Shown here: positions 52,289 through 60,787 of the stretch, in pieces
Layout: each line of letters opens with the position of its first letter
How positions within the stretch are numbered: the stretch's first letter is position 1
NCBI RefSeq assembly: GCF_036023875.1
Contig: NZ_CP107931.1
Coordinates: 2,170,001-2,234,000 of the forward strand
Direction: 5' to 3'
From: Mycobacterium sp. NBC_00419
GTDB lineage: Bacteria > Actinomycetota > Actinomycetes > Mycobacteriales > Mycobacteriaceae
Length of the DNA stretch: 64,000 bases
Translations under genes and position numbers: made by a program
The notes under the pieces: model-generated
Databases searched by the model: none
What the model was told of the DNA's origin: nothing
The model's input: the letters and a program-made list of their open reading frames with translations, nothing else

Positions 52289-53800
52289 ATGCCCCAATTA
52301 GCCCGATCCGATTGGTACGACCTGACGCGGGATATGAACTGGAATCTGTCCTACGTCACCGACGAGCAGGTCTTCCCGCAGGAGATGTCGGAGAGCTTCG
52401 GCGTGCCCAAGGAATCCTGGTGGACGTGGGACGAGCCCTACAAGATCACCTACCCGGAGTACGTGCACATCCAGGCCGGCAAGGACACCAGTGTGTACGC
52501 CATCAACTCGGTGGTGAACCGCTCCAAGCTCTATGAGCAGCTCGACCCGGGCTGGAAGTCGGCGATCCTGGCGCACTACGGCGCCATCGCGGTGGCCGAG
52601 TACACCGCCGGCATGGGCGAAGCCCGGATGGGGCGTTTCGGCCGGGCGGCCGCGTGGCGCAACATGGCGATGTACGGGACTTTGGACGAGACCCGGCACG
52701 GCCAGATCCAGACCTACTTCCCCTACACGCTGCTGGCCAAGGAGCCCAAGGCGGACTGGGCGCACAAGGCTTACCACACCAATGAGTGGGGCGTGCTCGC
52801 CGCGCGGTCGCTCTTCGACGACATGTTCGCCGGCAACGACGCGGTGTCCACTGCCATCCAGCTCACCTTCTGCTTCGAAACCGGCTTCACCAATCTCCAG
52901 TTCCTGGGGATGGCCGCAGACGCGATGGGCGTTGGCGACATCGAGTTCAGCTCGTTGATCTCCTCGATCCAAACCGACGAGGCCCGCCACGCCCAGCAGG
53001 GCGAGCCGACGATGAAGATCCTCATCGAGAACGGCCGCAAGGACGTCGCCCAGAAGCTGATCGACCACATGTTCTGGCGCTCGTGGAAGATCTTCGCCCT
53101 GTTGACCGGGTTGTCGATGGACTACTACACCCCGCTCGAGCACCGCAGGCATTCCTTCAAGGAGTTCATGGCCGAGTGGATCAACAAGCAGTTCGTTGAC
53201 CAGTTCACCGATTTCGGGCTCGAGCTGCCCTGGTACTGGAATGACCACTACCAGAAGGAAATCGACTGGCTGCACCACGCCTATCACCTCGGTGTCTGGT
53301 TCTGGCGTCCGACCGTGTGGTGGAACCCCGACGCAGGCGTCTCGCCCCAGGAGCGGGATTGGCTGGAGGAGAAGTACCCCGGCTGGAATGACTCCTTCGG
53401 CAAGTACTGGGACGTCATCACCGAGAATGCCCGCTCCGGCAACATCGCGATGACCTACCCGGAGACCCTGCCGATGGTGTGCAACATCTGCCACGTGCCG
53501 GTCTGCACCCCGGCCGGCTTCAACGCCGGGTATCTGGACAGTCCGGCACCGTTGATCCACGACCACAACGGTCGGCGCTACACCTTCTGCTCGGAACCAT
53601 GCAAGTGGATCTTCACCGAGAGCCCGCACCGCTTCCAGGGTCACCTCGGCATCGTCGACCGATTCCTGGCGGGAATGATCCAGCCGCCGGACCTCAACGG
53701 AGCGCTGGCCTACATGGGCATCTCGCCCGAAGAGGCCGGCGTGGACGCGACGGACTTCGCGTGGGCCCACCAGCCGGCGCCACTGATCATCACTCGGTAA
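52289..53800 (+). CDS. tmoA: Toluene/benzene-type monooxygenase diiron alpha subunit
   Basis: A 503-residue diiron hydroxylase. The ligands fall at the same numbers as in toluene 4-monooxygenase: Glu104, Glu134, His137, Glu197, Glu231 and His234 (VAEYTAG, DETRHGQ, CFETGF, DEARHAQ). Ile100 and Thr201 of the active site are kept, and position 103 is Ala. The C-terminal YHS-like module has CNICHVPVC and FCSEPCKWIF. It would hydroxylate benzene, toluene or a similar ring to a phenol, feeding the phenol hydroxylase encoded next door. Isoprene and alkene monooxygenases are relatives, but their companion genes are absent. Confidence 0.93.
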   Translation: MPQLARSDWYDLTRDMNWNLSYVTDEQVFPQEMSESFGVPKESWWTWDEPYKITYPEYVHIQAGKDTSVYAINSVVNRSKLYEQLDPGWKSAILAHYGAIAVAEYTAGMGEARMGRFGRAAAWRNMAMYGTLDETRHGQIQTYFPYTLLAKEPKADWAHKAYHTNEWGVLAARSLFDDMFAGNDAVSTAIQLTFCFETGFTNLQFLGMAADAMGVGDIEFSSLISSIQTDEARHAQQGEPTMKILIENGRKDVAQKLIDHMFWRSWKIFALLTGLSMDYYTPLEHRRHSFKEFMAEWINKQFVDQFTDFGLELPWYWNDHYQKEIDWLHHAYHLGVWFWRPTVWWNPDAGVSPQERDWLEEKYPGWNDSFGKYWDVITENARSGNIAMTYPETLPMVCNICHVPVCTPAGFNAGYLDSPAPLIHDHNGRRYTFCSEPCKWIFTESPHRFQGHLGIVDRFLAGMIQPPDLNGALAYMGISPEEAGVDATDFAWAHQPAPLIITR

Positions 53801-53815
53801 GAAGGGATTTCGGAA

Positions 53816-54073
53816 ATGGCATTGATGCCAGTACAGGGCCAGGTGCTGGGTGACTTCGTCATCAACCTGGTGCCTATCGACAGTGAAGACACCATGGCCG
53901 TGGTGGCCGAGAAGATCGCCTACCACTCGGTGAATCGACGTGTCGCCAAGCAGGACAAGTCATTACGAGTACGTCACCACGGGCGCGTTCTGCCCGCGGA
54001 TGCCACCCCGGAAACCGCCGGGGTGGCGCCGCTGGACTACCTCGAGGCGTTTTACTTCGACGGTGCCCCGTGA
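53816..54073 (+). CDS. tmoB: Monooxygenase gamma subunit
   Basis: An 85-residue ubiquitin-fold gamma subunit (ALMPVQGQVLGDFVINLVPI, then IAYHSVNRRVAKQDKSLRVR). Length and position match TmoB, which binds along the alpha subunit in the alpha2beta2gamma2 hydroxylase. The ATG follows GGGATTTCGGAA 15 bp after tmoA. The stop overlaps the tmoC GTG by 4 bp. Confidence 0.9.
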   Translation: MALMPVQGQVLGDFVINLVPIDSEDTMAVVAEKIAYHSVNRRVAKQDKSLRVRHHGRVLPADATPETAGVAPLDYLEAFYFDGAP

Positions 54074-54465
54074 GCGAGGCCGACCTGCGCTGGTACGACG
54101 TCGCCGACGCCGACGAGGTGTGGGAGGGCGAGGTCCTCGACTTCGAGGTCGGCGGCGAGGAGGTGATGGTCGCTCATCTGCTCGGTGGTGACCTGCGGGC
54201 CTTCCAAGGGATGTGCCCACACCAGGAGATCTCGCTGCTCGACGGCGAATGGGACGCCGATACAAGCGAATTGACCTGCGGCGGGCATGCCTGGGTGTTC
54301 GATCTGCGGACCGGCAAGGGTGTCAACCCCGCCGGTTGCCAGCTGTTCCAGTACGCCGTGCGCGTTGCCGACGACAAGATCCAGGTCGGTGTCCCGCAAG
54401 ACGGCCGACGCCACTACAACCGAGACACCGTCAACACCACCAGCGCTCGCGAGGAGAGCCAATGA
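54070..54465 (+). CDS. tmoC: Rieske-type ferredoxin of the monooxygenase
   Basis: A 131-residue Rieske ferredoxin. Cluster ligands Cys49-His51 (MCPHQE) and Cys70-His73 (TCGGHAW) are present with the usual spacing. It carries electrons from the reductase (probably the 36836 gene) to TmoA. It is somewhat longer than the classic 112 residues because of its C-terminal tail (RRHYNRDTVNTTSAREESQ). The GTG overlaps tmoB and its stop overlaps tmoD. Confidence 0.92.
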   Translation: MSEADLRWYDVADADEVWEGEVLDFEVGGEEVMVAHLLGGDLRAFQGMCPHQEISLLDGEWDADTSELTCGGHAWVFDLRTGKGVNPAGCQLFQYAVRVADDKIQVGVPQDGRRHYNRDTVNTTSAREESQ

Positions 54466-54770
54466 CAACGACCGATGAACACGTGAAACGGGTCGGACCC
54501 ATCATGCGTGGCGTCGACGGCGAGTTGTGCGACGCTGTGATCAACGCGATCGAGGACGACAACCCCGATTCCGATGTCGAGGTCGACGATCAGGTCGGCT
54601 ACGTCAAGATCACCACTCCGTGGCACTGCCGGCTGACCCGTGAGTCACTCGAGCGCGAACTCGGTCGACCATTCCGGCTGGCCGACATCGAAATCAACCT
54701 GGCCGGGTTCGCCGGCCGAATCCTCGTCGGCGACGACGAGATCGTCTGGCATCTGGATAGAGAGGCATGA
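54462..54770 (+). CDS. tmoD: Monooxygenase effector protein
   Basis: A 102-residue effector of the MmoB/TmoD family: VGPIMRGVDGELCDAVINAI (20 residues), VGYVKITTPWHCRLTRESLE (20 residues) and INLAGFAGRILVGDDEIVWH (20 residues). It has no cofactor and modulates the hydroxylase. Both ends overlap neighbours by 4 bp (ATGA). Confidence 0.92.
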   Translation: MTTTDEHVKRVGPIMRGVDGELCDAVINAIEDDNPDSDVEVDDQVGYVKITTPWHCRLTRESLERELGRPFRLADIEINLAGFAGRILVGDDEIVWHLDREA

Positions 54771-55813
54771 TCGTGGCCACCAACACCGGCAGGAACCGGC
54801 GCGCTACCAAAACCTGGAGTCTGCTCGGCGACGTCAAGCGCAAGCCGAGCCCCTATGAGGCGGTCACCGCCAAGTTCCACTACCACTTTCGGCGCGACCC
54901 CGCCCCATTCGAGATGGATCCGGAAACCCCGATCAACAAGTGGTATCTGCGTCACCGCGAGGGTTCGCCGTTGCAGGTCGACGACTGGGAGCAGTTCCGG
55001 GATCCGCACAAGCTGACCTACAAGGATTACGTCGCCACTCAGAAGGACCGGGAGACGTTTGTCGACGGGCTCATCGACCAGGCAGAGGCGGCGCATGTCG
55101 CCAGCCAGCTGAGCCCCGGCTGGATCGCCACACTGCGGGACATCCTTGTCCCGCTGCGGTTCCCGCTGCATGTACTGCAGATGACCGCGCTCTACGTCGG
55201 GCAGGTGGCGCCGTCGTCGTTCATCACCAACTGCGCCTACTTCCAGGCCTCCGACGAGCTGCGCCGCATTCAGCGACTCGCCTACTGGACCAAGGTGCTG
55301 TCGATCTCCCACGGCGACGGACTGGCTGAGACCGCGACCGCTCGTGGGCCGTGGGAATCGGCGCCGCACTGGCAGCCGCTGCGAAAAGCACTCGAGGAGA
55401 TGCTGATCGCCTACGACTGGGGCGAGGCGTTCACAGCACTGAACCTCACCGTCAAGCCGATGATCGACGCGCTGGTGAACGAACAGCTCGCGAGTCTGGC
55501 AGCGGCCAACTCAGATGCGTTCCTGTCGTCGCTGCTCACCGAGTTCGAACTCGACAGCAGGCGCAGCCAGGACTGGACGCAGGCGTTGGTGGCCTACTCG
55601 GTCGACCGCGACACTGCCCTGCACGATGTCCTCGATGGGTGGCTGGCCCGCTGGCAGCCCGCGGCCAAGGCCGGGATCGACGCGCTGGCACCGCTGTTCG
55701 GCGGTGCACCCAACCCACTGGCCCCGCAGACGGTGTCGGACAACGTGGCGAACCGCTACACGAATTTCGTCGATGAGTGCGGGTTGACCGTCCACACCCA
55801 GACACCGGCCTGA
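54767..55813 (+). CDS. tmoE: Monooxygenase beta subunit
   Basis: A 348-residue beta subunit, alpha-like fold without iron ligands: RATKTWSLLGDVKRKPSPYE (20 residues), YHFRRDPAPFEMDPETPINKW (key part FRRDPAPFEMD), SFITNCAYFQASDELRRIQR (20 residues). It completes the A-B-C-D-E order of toluene monooxygenase operons; tmoF does not follow. The ATG overlaps tmoD. The next gene starts 20 bp later and may be co-transcribed. Confidence 0.92.
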   Translation: MIVATNTGRNRRATKTWSLLGDVKRKPSPYEAVTAKFHYHFRRDPAPFEMDPETPINKWYLRHREGSPLQVDDWEQFRDPHKLTYKDYVATQKDRETFVDGLIDQAEAAHVASQLSPGWIATLRDILVPLRFPLHVLQMTALYVGQVAPSSFITNCAYFQASDELRRIQRLAYWTKVLSISHGDGLAETATARGPWESAPHWQPLRKALEEMLIAYDWGEAFTALNLTVKPMIDALVNEQLASLAAANSDAFLSSLLTEFELDSRRSQDWTQALVAYSVDRDTALHDVLDGWLARWQPAAKAGIDALAPLFGGAPNPLAPQTVSDNVANRYTNFVDECGLTVHTQTPA

Positions 55814-55832
55814 CCCCGACGCCGGGGAGAAA

Positions 55833-57197
55833 GTGAGTAAGTCTGTGACCCGAACGCTCCACGACGCGCGACGCGCCTCACGGGCGGTGCTGCGGCTGCT
55901 GACCGCGGCGCTGGCCGTCGCGCTGGTGCTGCCGGCCATCGTGCCCCAGCCATCGGCGTCGGCCGACGAGACCAAGTACCTGGCGTTCTACACGCCACCG
56001 GACCCGCTGCCCGCGGGTAAGCCGGGTGACGTGGTCAGGTCCGAGCCGATGAACCTGGTGTACGAGCCGTCGGGTCAGCTCGGCAGCTGGGTCGCGACCG
56101 GGACGCGGATCATGTATCGCACCACCAACGCCAAGGGGCAGCCGGTGGTCGCGACCGGGGTGTACCTGGAGCCGGACAACCCCTGGCCCGGGAAGGGGCC
56201 GCGCCCGCTGATCGCCTACGCACCGGGTCCGTATGGCATCGGCGAGCAGTGTGCACCGTCGCGGCTGATGGATCAGGGCATCCACTTCTCCCAAGGCTTC
56301 GACCTGACGTTCAACTACGAGGAGACCTTCCTGGCCACGATGGTCGCCCGCGGGTACGCCGTCGTCATCGCTGACGGCGTCGGCATGGGGGTGCACATTC
56401 CGGGCGGGCCGGAGTTCGCGAACCGTCTCTCGGCCGGCACCGGACTCCTGGACGCGGCGCGTGCAGCCATGCAGTTGCCGGGTACGTCTCTGGATCCCCA
56501 CGGGCCGGTGGCCTTCTGGGGCTGGCTCACCGGCGGACAGGCCGCGGGTTCTGCAGTGGAACAGGCGGCGGCGTACGCCCCCGAGCTCAACATCGTCGGC
56601 GCGGCGCTGAACACCCCGGTAGCCAATCTCTCATTGATGCCTCCGTTCCTCGACGGCAACCTGCTGGTCGGCGCGCTGGGTTACGTGCTCAACGGCATCG
56701 TGAACGCCTACCCCGAAACCGCACAGCTGTTGATGGGCACGCTGACCGATCGGGGTATGCACTTCGTGCAGTGGTCGAGCTACATCTGCCTGGTGCAGTC
56801 GGTGGCCGACTTCGGGTTCCGGCATTTCTACTTCCCGGACAACACCGGGTGGTTCAACGTGAACCCGGCCGATCTGTTCGGCAACGATCCGGTCAAGAGC
56901 CTGCTGCTGGCACAGAATTTGGGATCACTGAAACCGACTGGACCGGTGTATATCTCGACGAACAGGTTCGACACCTTCAACCCGTACCAGGCCTCGGTGG
57001 ACGTAGCCAACCAATGGTGCTCGCTTGGTGGCGACGTGCAGCTGTGGACAAACGAGGAGCCACCATTCCTCAACAAGGTCTCGGTGAACACGCTGCTGCC
57101 GTACTTCGTCGACGGGGAACGCTCCATGCAGTGGGTGGCCGACCGGTTCAACGGCGTACCGACCACACCGAACTGCGGACACGTGGACTCCAACTGA
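55833..57197 (+). CDS. Secreted lipase-family protein lacking the nucleophile serine
   Basis: A 454-residue exported protein of the secretory-lipase (LIP) family. A long signal peptide ends near ASA (residue 44). The fold is marked by VVATGVYLEPDNPWPGKGPRPLIAYAPG (key part PLIAYAPGPYGIGEQC) and VVIADGVGMGVH. At the nucleophile elbow, where GxSxG is expected, it reads GWLTG (residues 230-234), with Leu232 in place of Ser. An Asp in NRFDTFNPYQ and a His in NCGHVD could be the rest of the triad. Hence probably not a working esterase, unless another Ser serves. The GTG follows GGGGAG. It lies 20 bp after tmoE. Confidence 0.82.
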   Translation: MSKSVTRTLHDARRASRAVLRLLTAALAVALVLPAIVPQPSASADETKYLAFYTPPDPLPAGKPGDVVRSEPMNLVYEPSGQLGSWVATGTRIMYRTTNAKGQPVVATGVYLEPDNPWPGKGPRPLIAYAPGPYGIGEQCAPSRLMDQGIHFSQGFDLTFNYEETFLATMVARGYAVVIADGVGMGVHIPGGPEFANRLSAGTGLLDAARAAMQLPGTSLDPHGPVAFWGWLTGGQAAGSAVEQAAAYAPELNIVGAALNTPVANLSLMPPFLDGNLLVGALGYVLNGIVNAYPETAQLLMGTLTDRGMHFVQWSSYICLVQSVADFGFRHFYFPDNTGWFNVNPADLFGNDPVKSLLLAQNLGSLKPTGPVYISTNRFDTFNPYQASVDVANQWCSLGGDVQLWTNEEPPFLNKVSVNTLLPYFVDGERSMQWVADRFNGVPTTPNCGHVDSN

Positions 57198-57203
57198 CCG
57201 GTC

Positions 57204-57247
57204 GTCTGGGTTGGCGGGCCGGCCGAGAGACGCCCGCCAACCCAGAC
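57204..57247. terminator. Strong hairpin between convergent genes
   Basis: GTCTGGGTTGGCGGGC (57204-57219) and its perfect complement (57232-57247) form a 16-bp stem with a 12-nt loop. It lies between the stops of two convergent genes. There is no T-tract, but such stems can end transcription from both sides. Confidence 0.75.
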
Positions 57248-57258
57248 GGCGAGCAGGA

Positions 57259-58020
57259 CTACCGACGCACCATCACCGCTGATGTGTGCCCGTCGTGGCG
57301 AAACACCGCACTGACGCGGTGCCCAGGGTCGATTGGAACTGCCCTGGTGAGACCGCCGGTCAACACGATGTCTCCACCACGTAGCGACTCGCCGAGAGCG
57401 GCGAGTTGGTATGCGAGCCAGGCGATCCCGCCACTCGGATCGCCATCCGCCGCTTCTCCGGTGGCAGCTGCCACGAAGCTGTCGTCGTGAGCCAGCCTCA
57501 CCTCGACTGCGGGGAGATCGCGGGTGGCTATCTCCCCACCCAGCACGAAGAAGGCCGCCGACGATCCGTCGGCCGTGTTGTCTTCTATCCTGAACCGCCG
57601 GCCGGCCCATATCGGATCGACGATCTCCAGACAGGAGTGGGCCGATTTGATTACCGCACGAACCGCATCAGGGGTGAACGGCGGTACCGGAGCATCCGAC
57701 AGCACCACCGCAATTTCGGGTTCAACCATTGGCTGCACAGTGGTTGCAGGTACTTGGGAGTTGTTGGCCAACAGCATCGAGTCCGTCAATGGGCCAAAGT
57801 TCATCTCGCTGATGCCCATCTGCTCTCGCATAGCGCGGGAGGTATACCCGAGCTTCCAGCCGATGACCTTCTGTCCCGCCGCGATGCGGTGGGCTGTGAC
57901 GGCCGCCTGAACCTCGTACGCCTGCCGCATTGTCATCGAAAAGCTGTCGGTGATAGGTGGGAGTGGCTGTCGGCGGGCGCGCGCGGACAGGATAGCGGCG
58001 GCGATCTGATCAGTGTCCAT
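57259..58020 (-). CDS. Second island hydratase/decarboxylase-family protein
   Basis: A 253-residue MhpD/DmpH-family protein: VIGWKLGYTSRAMREQMG, PMVEPEIAVVLS, DNTADGSSAAFFVLGG and a TGGLTRAVP end like oxalocrotonate decarboxylases. Family positions are changed: EIVDPIWAGRRFRIEDNT replaces the usual EVIDSR-DFK-DT segment. It is not next to a tautomerase and has no island operator in the 200 bp upstream. It may act on a different ring-fission product, or be a steroid-pathway paralog. The ATG at 58020 lies at the right border of the island. Confidence 0.82.
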   Translation of the reverse strand: MDTDQIAAAILSARARRQPLPPITDSFSMTMRQAYEVQAAVTAHRIAAGQKVIGWKLGYTSRAMREQMGISEMNFGPLTDSMLLANNSQVPATTVQPMVEPEIAVVLSDAPVPPFTPDAVRAVIKSAHSCLEIVDPIWAGRRFRIEDNTADGSSAAFFVLGGEIATRDLPAVEVRLAHDDSFVAAATGEAADGDPSGGIAWLAYQLAALGESLRGGDIVLTGGLTRAVPIDPGHRVSAVFRHDGHTSAVMVRR

Positions 58021-58221
58021 CGTTGCAGTTCCTCGTGTTGCGTGGACGATACTGCAGTGTCCTCGCAGGTTCGCCGACTGTACGTCGGTTCCAGCAACTC
58101 AGTGCACTCCATCGGAGGGAACGGGCGAGTCAACTCCCGCCGTCAAGCCGTTGTCACCTCACCGGACGGATCGAAGGCGCAACCCGCGGAACTGGCGTCC
58201 GCCTGTACGGCCAGTTGGAGG

Positions 58222-59391
58222 TCAGCCCAGGATCAGACCTGAGGTCGGTACGCCGGTGCCGGCGGTGACGAGCACATGCTCGACATCGGGCACCTGGTTC
58301 ACCGAAGTGCCGCGCAGCTGGCGCACACCCTCAGCAATGCCGTTCATCCCGTGGATGTAGGCCTCGCCCAACTGTCCGCCGTGGGTGTTGATCGGCAACC
58401 GTCCGCCGATCTCGATCGCGCCGTCGGCGATGAAGTCCTTGGCCTCACCCCAGCCGCAGAACCCCAACTCCTCCAGCTGGATCAGCGTGAACGGAGTGAA
58501 GTGGTCATAGAGGATGGCCGTCTGGATATCGGTCGGCTTCAGACCGGACTGCGACCACAGCTGCTTGCCGACCAGACCCATCTCCGGCAGGCCGTCCAAC
58601 TCCGGGCGGTAGTAGCTCACCATCGAGTACTGGTTCGGGCTCGAGCCCTGCGCGGCAGCTTCGATGACGGCCGGACGATGCTTGAGATCGCGTGCTCTCT
58701 CTGCTGAAACAACCACGATCGCCACGCCGCCGTCGGTCTCCTGGCAGCAGTCCAGCAGCCGCAGCGGCTCGGCGATCCACCGCGAATTCTGGTGATCCTC
58801 GATGGTGATCGGCTTGCCGTAGAAGTAGGCCTTCGGGTTGTTGGCCGCATGCTTGCGGTCGGCCACCGAAATCGCACCGAAGTCACGGCTGGTGGCACCG
58901 GAGAGGTGCATGTAGCGCTTGGCGATCATCGCCACCTGCGCGGCCGGCGTCGACAACCCGTGCGGGTAGGAGAACGAGTTGTCCACGCTGGTGGAGTCCG
59001 CACCCTGGATCAGCCGCAGCTGAACCTGACCGAACCGCATACCCGAGCGCTCGTTGAAAGCGCGATATGCCACAACACAATCCGCGACACCGGTCGCCAC
59101 CGCGATGGCCGCCTGCTGGACGGTTGCACACGCCGCGCCGCCACCATGGTGGATCTTGGAGAAGAACTTCAGATCCCCGATACCGGTAGCCCGCGCTACG
59201 GCCACCTCGGTGTTGGTGTCCATCGTGAACGTCACCATGCCGTCGACGTCAGCGGGTGTCAGACCCGCGTCGTCAAGGGCGGCTGTTACCGCCTCGGCTG
59301 CCAAGCGGAGCTCGCTGCGTCCGGAATCCTTGGAGAAGTCCGTGGCACCGATACCTGCGATGGCTGCTTTTCCCGAGAGCTCACCGGGCAT
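58222..59391 (-). CDS. ltp2: Steroid side-chain aldolase Ltp2
   Basis: A 389-residue thiolase-fold protein that acts as a retro-aldolase with the DUF35 domain of ChsH2, releasing propionyl-CoA and androstenedione-type product. Fold marks: AIAGIGATDFSKDSGRSELR (20 residues), KIHHGGGAACATVQQAAIAV (20 residues) and NTHGGQLGEAYIHGMNGI near the end. The ATG overlaps the chsH1 stop by 1 bp. It ends the cyp125-led operon. The 200 bp downstream of its stop separate it from the island hydratase gene. Confidence 0.95.
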   Translation of the reverse strand: MPGELSGKAAIAGIGATDFSKDSGRSELRLAAEAVTAALDDAGLTPADVDGMVTFTMDTNTEVAVARATGIGDLKFFSKIHHGGGAACATVQQAAIAVATGVADCVVAYRAFNERSGMRFGQVQLRLIQGADSTSVDNSFSYPHGLSTPAAQVAMIAKRYMHLSGATSRDFGAISVADRKHAANNPKAYFYGKPITIEDHQNSRWIAEPLRLLDCCQETDGGVAIVVVSAERARDLKHRPAVIEAAAQGSSPNQYSMVSYYRPELDGLPEMGLVGKQLWSQSGLKPTDIQTAILYDHFTPFTLIQLEELGFCGWGEAKDFIADGAIEIGGRLPINTHGGQLGEAYIHGMNGIAEGVRQLRGTSVNQVPDVEHVLVTAGTGVPTSGLILG

Positions 59392-59828
59392 CAGGCGTTT
59401 CCTCCGAGGGTCTGTGATGAGCGCTCGCGCGAAGAACCGATGGTCAGGGTCGACGTCGCGATCACATGGTCGCCGAGACTATTGCTGCCAACAACTTTCA
59501 CGGTGATCAGACCGTCCTCGACAGCGGTCACCTCACCTCTGAAGGTCACCGTGTCGTAGGCGTACCACGGCACTCCCAGGCGCAGCCCGATCGTCTTGAT
59601 GACCGCGTTGGGCCCCGCCCAGTCGGTGACGTAGCGCTGCACCAGACCGGTGTCGGTGAGGATGTTGACGAAGATGTCCTTGGACCCCTTGGCCTGCGCC
59701 TTGTCCCGGTCGTGGTGCACGTCCTGGTAGTCGCGCGTCGCGATGGCGGTCGAGACGATGAACGTCGGATCGCCATAGAGGGCGAGTTCAGGCAGCTTGG
59801 TGCCCACCTCGACAGTCGGTGCACTCAT
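59391..59828 (-). CDS. chsH1: Steroid enoyl-CoA hydratase small subunit ChsH1
   Basis: A 145-residue MaoC-type single hot-dog protein (RDYQDVHHDRDKAQAKGSKD, 20 residues, holds the hydratase-motif Asp/His). It pairs with the MaoC half of ChsH2 to hydrate the C22 steroid enoyl-CoA. The ATG at 59828 gives MSAPTVEVGTKLP, the usual start; the frame extends a few codons upstream. Its start overlaps the chsH2 stop by 4 bp. Confidence 0.93.
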   Translation of the reverse strand: MSAPTVEVGTKLPELALYGDPTFIVSTAIATRDYQDVHHDRDKAQAKGSKDIFVNILTDTGLVQRYVTDWAGPNAVIKTIGLRLGVPWYAYDTVTFRGEVTAVEDGLITVKVVGSNSLGDHVIATSTLTIGSSRERSSQTLGGNA

Positions 59829-60787
59829 GCTTGCGGCTCCCATGCGTACAGGGTCCAGGCCGGCCCGTCTTCACCATCAGGAAAGTCGATATAGGTTGCC
59901 TGAACCGGCATTCCGATCTCCACGGCCGCCGGGTCGACGCCACGCAGCTCGCCGAGCATCCGTACGCCTTCGTCGAGTTCGACGAGCGCGATCACGAACG
60001 GCAGCGTACGGCCGGGCACCTTCGGCGCATGGTGCACGACGAAGCTGAACACCGTGCCCTTGCCGCTGGCGACCACGTACTCGGTCGGCAGTTGTTTGTC
60101 CTGCCACAGTGCGGGTACCGGTGGGTGCTGCAGCGTCCCGTCCGGCCGCTTCTGCAGCCGCAACTCGTGGGCGTTGACGCCGTCCCAGAAGAACTGGGTG
60201 TCTCTCGACGGCGCCGGCCGCATCATGAATGCCGGGTCCAGATCGTCCGGAACCGAAGATGGCGCCGCCTGCGATTGATCGGCAGGCTTGAATTTCATGA
60301 TGCGCCACATCATTTCGGCGACATCCTCGTCGCCGACCGACCAGGTGATCTTCTGTGTGATGAAGAACCCTTCACCCAGCGCTGTCAGCTTGGGTCCGAT
60401 GACGTCAGTCAGCTCGGCACTGACACTGACGTCCTCGCCCTCGCGCAGGTAACGGTGGTAGGTCTGCTCGCAGTTCGTCGCGACCACGCCGATGTAGCCG
60501 GCCTCGTCGAACAAGGTGATGATCTTGCCCAGCGGGTCGTCGTCAGGTCGGACACCGCCGAGCCCCATCATCGTCCACACCTGGATCATGGCCGGCGGCG
60601 CAACCTTGCCGGGATGGCCGGCATCCTTGGCTGCGGCCTCGTCCACGTAGATCGGGTTCTGGTCGCCGAGCGCATCCAGCCAGTGGTCGACCATCGGCTG
60701 GTTGACCGGATGGCGACCGGTGCGCGGCTTGCTCTTTCCCTCGGACTTGACCTTCTCCGCGGCTGTCCGGATGTCGTCGATACTCAC
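59825..60787 (-). CDS. chsH2: Steroid enoyl-CoA hydratase/DUF35 fusion ChsH2
   Basis: A 320-residue two-domain protein. Residues 1-170 are a MaoC-like half (NQPMVDHWLDALGDQNPIYV, 20 residues), and residues 190-320 a DUF35 OB-fold half (RDTQFFWDGVNAHELRLQK region and GTVFSFVVHHAPKVPG). The first half works with ChsH1, the second with Ltp2, so hydration and aldol cleavage are linked. The GTG at 60787 overlaps the chsE2 stop by 4 bp (GTGA). Confidence 0.94.
   Translation of the reverse strand: MSIDDIRTAAEKVKSEGKSKPRTGRHPVNQPMVDHWLDALGDQNPIYVDEAAAKDAGHPGKVAPPAMIQVWTMMGLGGVRPDDDPLGKIITLFDEAGYIGVVATNCEQTYHRYLREGEDVSVSAELTDVIGPKLTALGEGFFITQKITWSVGDEDVAEMMWRIMKFKPADQSQAAPSSVPDDLDPAFMMRPAPSRDTQFFWDGVNAHELRLQKRPDGTLQHPPVPALWQDKQLPTEYVVASGKGTVFSFVVHHAPKVPGRTLPFVIALVELDEGVRMLGELRGVDPAAVEIGMPVQATYIDFPDGEDGPAWTLYAWEPQA

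Noticed and set aside
52289..55813. The five-gene monooxygenase as isoprene monooxygenase
   Set aside because: The glutathione transferase, dehydrogenase and racemase genes that accompany isoprene monooxygenase are absent, and phenol and catechol enzymes surround it. Not fully excluded without a tree.
58021..58221. Possible island operator before the hydratase at 58020
   Set aside because: I looked for GTTCCG-N5-CGGAAC with up to one mismatch per arm. Only isolated half-like words (GTTCCT, GGTTCC) are present without a partner at the right spacing.
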